From Faecalibacterium sp. I3-3-33 (GTDB lineage: Bacteria > Bacillota > Clostridia > Oscillospirales > Ruminococcaceae), in assembly GCF_023347295.1 (NCBI RefSeq), contig NZ_CP094469.1, positions 1,612,001-1,676,000 on the forward strand: a stretch of DNA of 64,000 bases. Reading direction: 5' to 3'. The notes under the pieces were generated by a model. That model was not told the origin of the DNA and did not search any database. It worked only from the letters and a program-made list of their open reading frames with translations. Both the position numbers and the translations under genes were made by a program. Below are positions 62,295 to 64,000 of this stretch, one piece after another (within the stretch, counting starts at the first letter, position 1; each line of letters begins with the position of its first letter).

Positions 62295-64000
62295 ACTGCT
62301 TTTCCAACTCCTTTCGGGTAAGCTTGAGCACGCAGGGACGGCCATGAGGGCAGAAGGGCGGCACCTCGCCGGAAAGGATCTTCTCGGCCAGTGCCATCAG
62401 CTCCTGCGGAGAGGACTTGTCCCCTGCCTTGATGGCGGCGCGACAGGAGATGGAGTGCAGCACCCACTCGGTGTGCTCGTTCAGCGCGTCCCGGCTGCCC
62501 TTGAGCAGGCGGTCAGCGATCTCCACCAGCAAGTCCTCAGCGTTCTGCGGCTCTACGTCCGCAGGCACGGCGCGCAGTAGCATGGTACTGCCGCCAAAAT
62601 CGGCTACGTCCAGACCGGCGTTTTCCAGCAGGGGCTGGTTTTCCAGCAGCGCCTGCTTTTCCTCTGCGGAAAGGTCGATGGCAGCGGGCTGCAACAGCAG
62701 CTGACTGGGCACGTTGCCGTAATTGGCGGCAAGCTTTTCGTACAGCTGACGTTCGTGGGCGGCGTGCTTGTCAATCAGACACAGCTCGTCTCCCCGCTCT
62801 GCCAGAATATAGGTGCGGAAAACCTCGCCCACATACCTCAGAGGTTCTTCTCCCTGCGGCACATCAAAGCCCAGCTGTTCCGGCTGCTCGGGTTCCTCCG
62901 GCTGGTAGGGCACCGTTGCGGCTTCGATCTCCGGGGCGGCGGACATGGTGTTCCATGCCGCCATGTGATCCAGCAGCGGGTCGGCTGCGGCGTCCGTCTC
63001 CGGGTGCACGTCCAGCTGTGCCTCAGCAGCGGCTGCCCGGAAGGGCTGCGGTGCGATTTGGACTTCGGTTGCATCCGGCTTTTCCGGGCTGTGGAGGGTG
63101 ACCACCGGGTCCAGAATGTCCTCTGCAAGGGCAGACTGCCGCCACGAGGGCACAGCAGCAGCCGTGCGGACAGGCTGTGCGGGCTGTACCGGCGAGGTAT
63201 CTGCCGTAAAAGCCGGGGTTTTCACCGTGGCAGCGGCGGGGCGCTGCGGCTGCGGGGCTTCCCAACGCTGCGCGGGCAGCGTACCGGGGTCCGCCTGACC
63301 CGGAATGACGGCAGAAAGTCCTGTAAAGTGACTATTCTTTACAGCATTTTCGCTTTGTGTATCGTTTTCTTTTTCGGTTTTCTCTTTTTCGTCTGCTTCA
63401 AAGGTAAATCGCCGTTCCCCGGTGCCGGGCTGTGCCAGCGCCAGCTTGACCGCGTGGTAAACGACGTCGAACACGTCATTTTCCCGGGCAAAACGGGCTT
63501 CGATCTTTGCAGGGTGGACATTGACGTCCACAAGGTCGGTGGGCATTTCCAGCAGCAGGATGCCGCCCGGGAACTTGCCCTGCATGGTCGTGCCCTTAAA
63601 GGCCATTTCCATGCCCGCCATGATGGTGCGGTTGCGCACATAGCGGCCATTGATGTAGAAATGCTGCATACTGCGGCTGGCGCGGCAGCTCTTGGGCGGG
63701 GTGATCAAACCGGTGACCCGGTACAGTCCTTCCTCGGAGTGCACCTCGATGAGGTCGCGGCTGAACTCCCGCCCCAGCACTGCATAGGCGGCGCTGCGCA
63801 GCTGACCATCACCGGGGGTGACGTATTGCAGCTTGCCTTCCCGGATGAATTTGACGCTGACCTCCGGGTGGCTGAGCGCCACATGCCCTACGTTATCTGC
63901 CACAAAGGTGCCCTCACTGGAGTCCTTTTTGAGGAACTTCATGCGGGCGGGGGTGTTGTAGAACAGGTCCTGCACCCGGATGGTGGTGCCCACGGCGCGG
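62278..64000 (-). CDS. mutL: DNA mismatch repair protein MutL (5' end outside the window)
   Basis: About 574 residues of the C-terminal part; the ATPase N-terminus lies beyond 64,000. VGTTIRVQDLFYNTPARMKFLKK is the end of the GHKL ATPase domain, followed by the transducer (DVNVHPAKIEARF). A Pro/Ala-rich linker spans 260 residues. The endonuclease C-domain has DKHAAHERQLYEKL, the metal motif, and CPHGRP. It is thus the nicking type of MutL. It overlaps miaA by 17 nt if the TTG start of miaA is right. Confidence 0.93.
   Translation of the reverse strand, partial: RAVGTTIRVQDLFYNTPARMKFLKKDSSEGTFVADNVGHVALSHPEVSVKFIREGKLQYVTPGDGQLRSAAYAVLGREFSRDLIEVHSEEGLYRVTGLITPPKSCRASRSMQHFYINGRYVRNRTIMAGMEMAFKGTTMQGKFPGGILLLEMPTDLVDVNVHPAKIEARFARENDVFDVVYHAVKLALAQPGTGERRFTFEADEKEKTEKENDTQSENAVKNSHFTGLSAVIPGQADPGTLPAQRWEAPQPQRPAAATVKTPAFTADTSPVQPAQPVRTAAAVPSWRQSALAEDILDPVVTLHSPEKPDATEVQIAPQPFRAAAAEAQLDVHPETDAAADPLLDHMAAWNTMSAAPEIEAATVPYQPEEPEQPEQLGFDVPQGEEPLRYVGEVFRTYILAERGDELCLIDKHAAHERQLYEKLAANYGNVPSQLLLQPAAIDLSAEEKQALLENQPLLENAGLDVADFGGSTMLLRAVPADVEPQNAEDLLVEIADRLLKGSRDALNEHTEWVLHSISCRAAIKAGDKSSPQELMALAEKILSGEVPPFCPHGRPCVLKLTRKELEKQFGRIV

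Noticed and set aside
1..64000. tRNA, rRNA genes and CRISPR arrays
   Set aside because: I looked through the intergenic regions and found no cloverleaf ending in CCA, no rRNA-like stretch and no regularly spaced repeat-spacer series.

Overview
The window is a 64 kb chromosomal segment of a GC-rich, low-redundancy Gram-positive genome. The gene set (HprK, RapZ, WhiA, SepF, DivIVA, YlmH, RbgA, fused SecDF, GerA-type and SpoIVF-type relics or functional sporulation genes) points to Clostridia. The base composition and gene style fit the Faecalibacterium/Gemmiger/Subdoligranulum branch of the Oscillospiraceae. That assignment is inference from content, not from a marker search. Almost every gene lies on the minus strand; the exceptions are the phosphate block (24.1-28.0 kb), the DUF421/DUF4363 pair and one regulator in the mobile element.

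Layout: 1-3.7 kb holds the tail of a nucleotidyltransferase, an NCS2 purine permease, an RmlD-like reductase and an AzlCD branched-chain amino-acid exporter. From 3,965 to 12,635 lies an integrated mobilizable element inserted exactly at the 3' end of guaA. It carries a tyrosine integrase, a small excisionase-like protein, a ribbon-helix-helix accessory protein, a RepA-like ATPase, a MobV relaxase and a divergent XRE regulator. Its cargo is one large AT-rich DUF262/DUF1524 gene, probably anti-phage. It has a 13-bp direct repeat at its ends and paired AGTATCA arm-type sites. A symmetric array of six 9-bp repeats lies beside the RepA-like gene. The guaA terminator has been left on the far side of the element.

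From 12.6 to 24 kb come guaA, a GyrI-like/MmcQ pair, pfkA, and the operon hprK-murB-rapZ-whiA-dnaE. At 24.1-28 kb an Na/Pi cotransporter is followed by an OmpR-type regulator and a histidine kinase. TTTACAT boxes upstream of the transporter look like a Pho operator, so this appears to be a phosphate-starvation unit. At 28-32.3 kb a gerA-like three-gene operon diverges from DUF421 and DUF4363 genes. At 32.4-40.4 kb lie nrdR-secDF, an aspartate aminotransferase, and clpX/clpP/tig.

From 40.5 to 46 kb: a metallophosphoesterase, thrC, yraN-rnhB-rbgA-lepB and rplS. From 46 to 55 kb: DUF2344 with its radical-SAM partner, an M23/M50 pair resembling SpoIVFA/SpoIVFB, ppk, a comEA-like gene, a HAD-like gene, rluD and lspA. 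From 55 to 60 kb a cell-division operon reads sepF-ylmH-divIVA-ileS from a consensus promoter. The window ends with an HlyD-like protein, miaA and a 5'-truncated mutL. I saw no rRNA, tRNA or CRISPR array.
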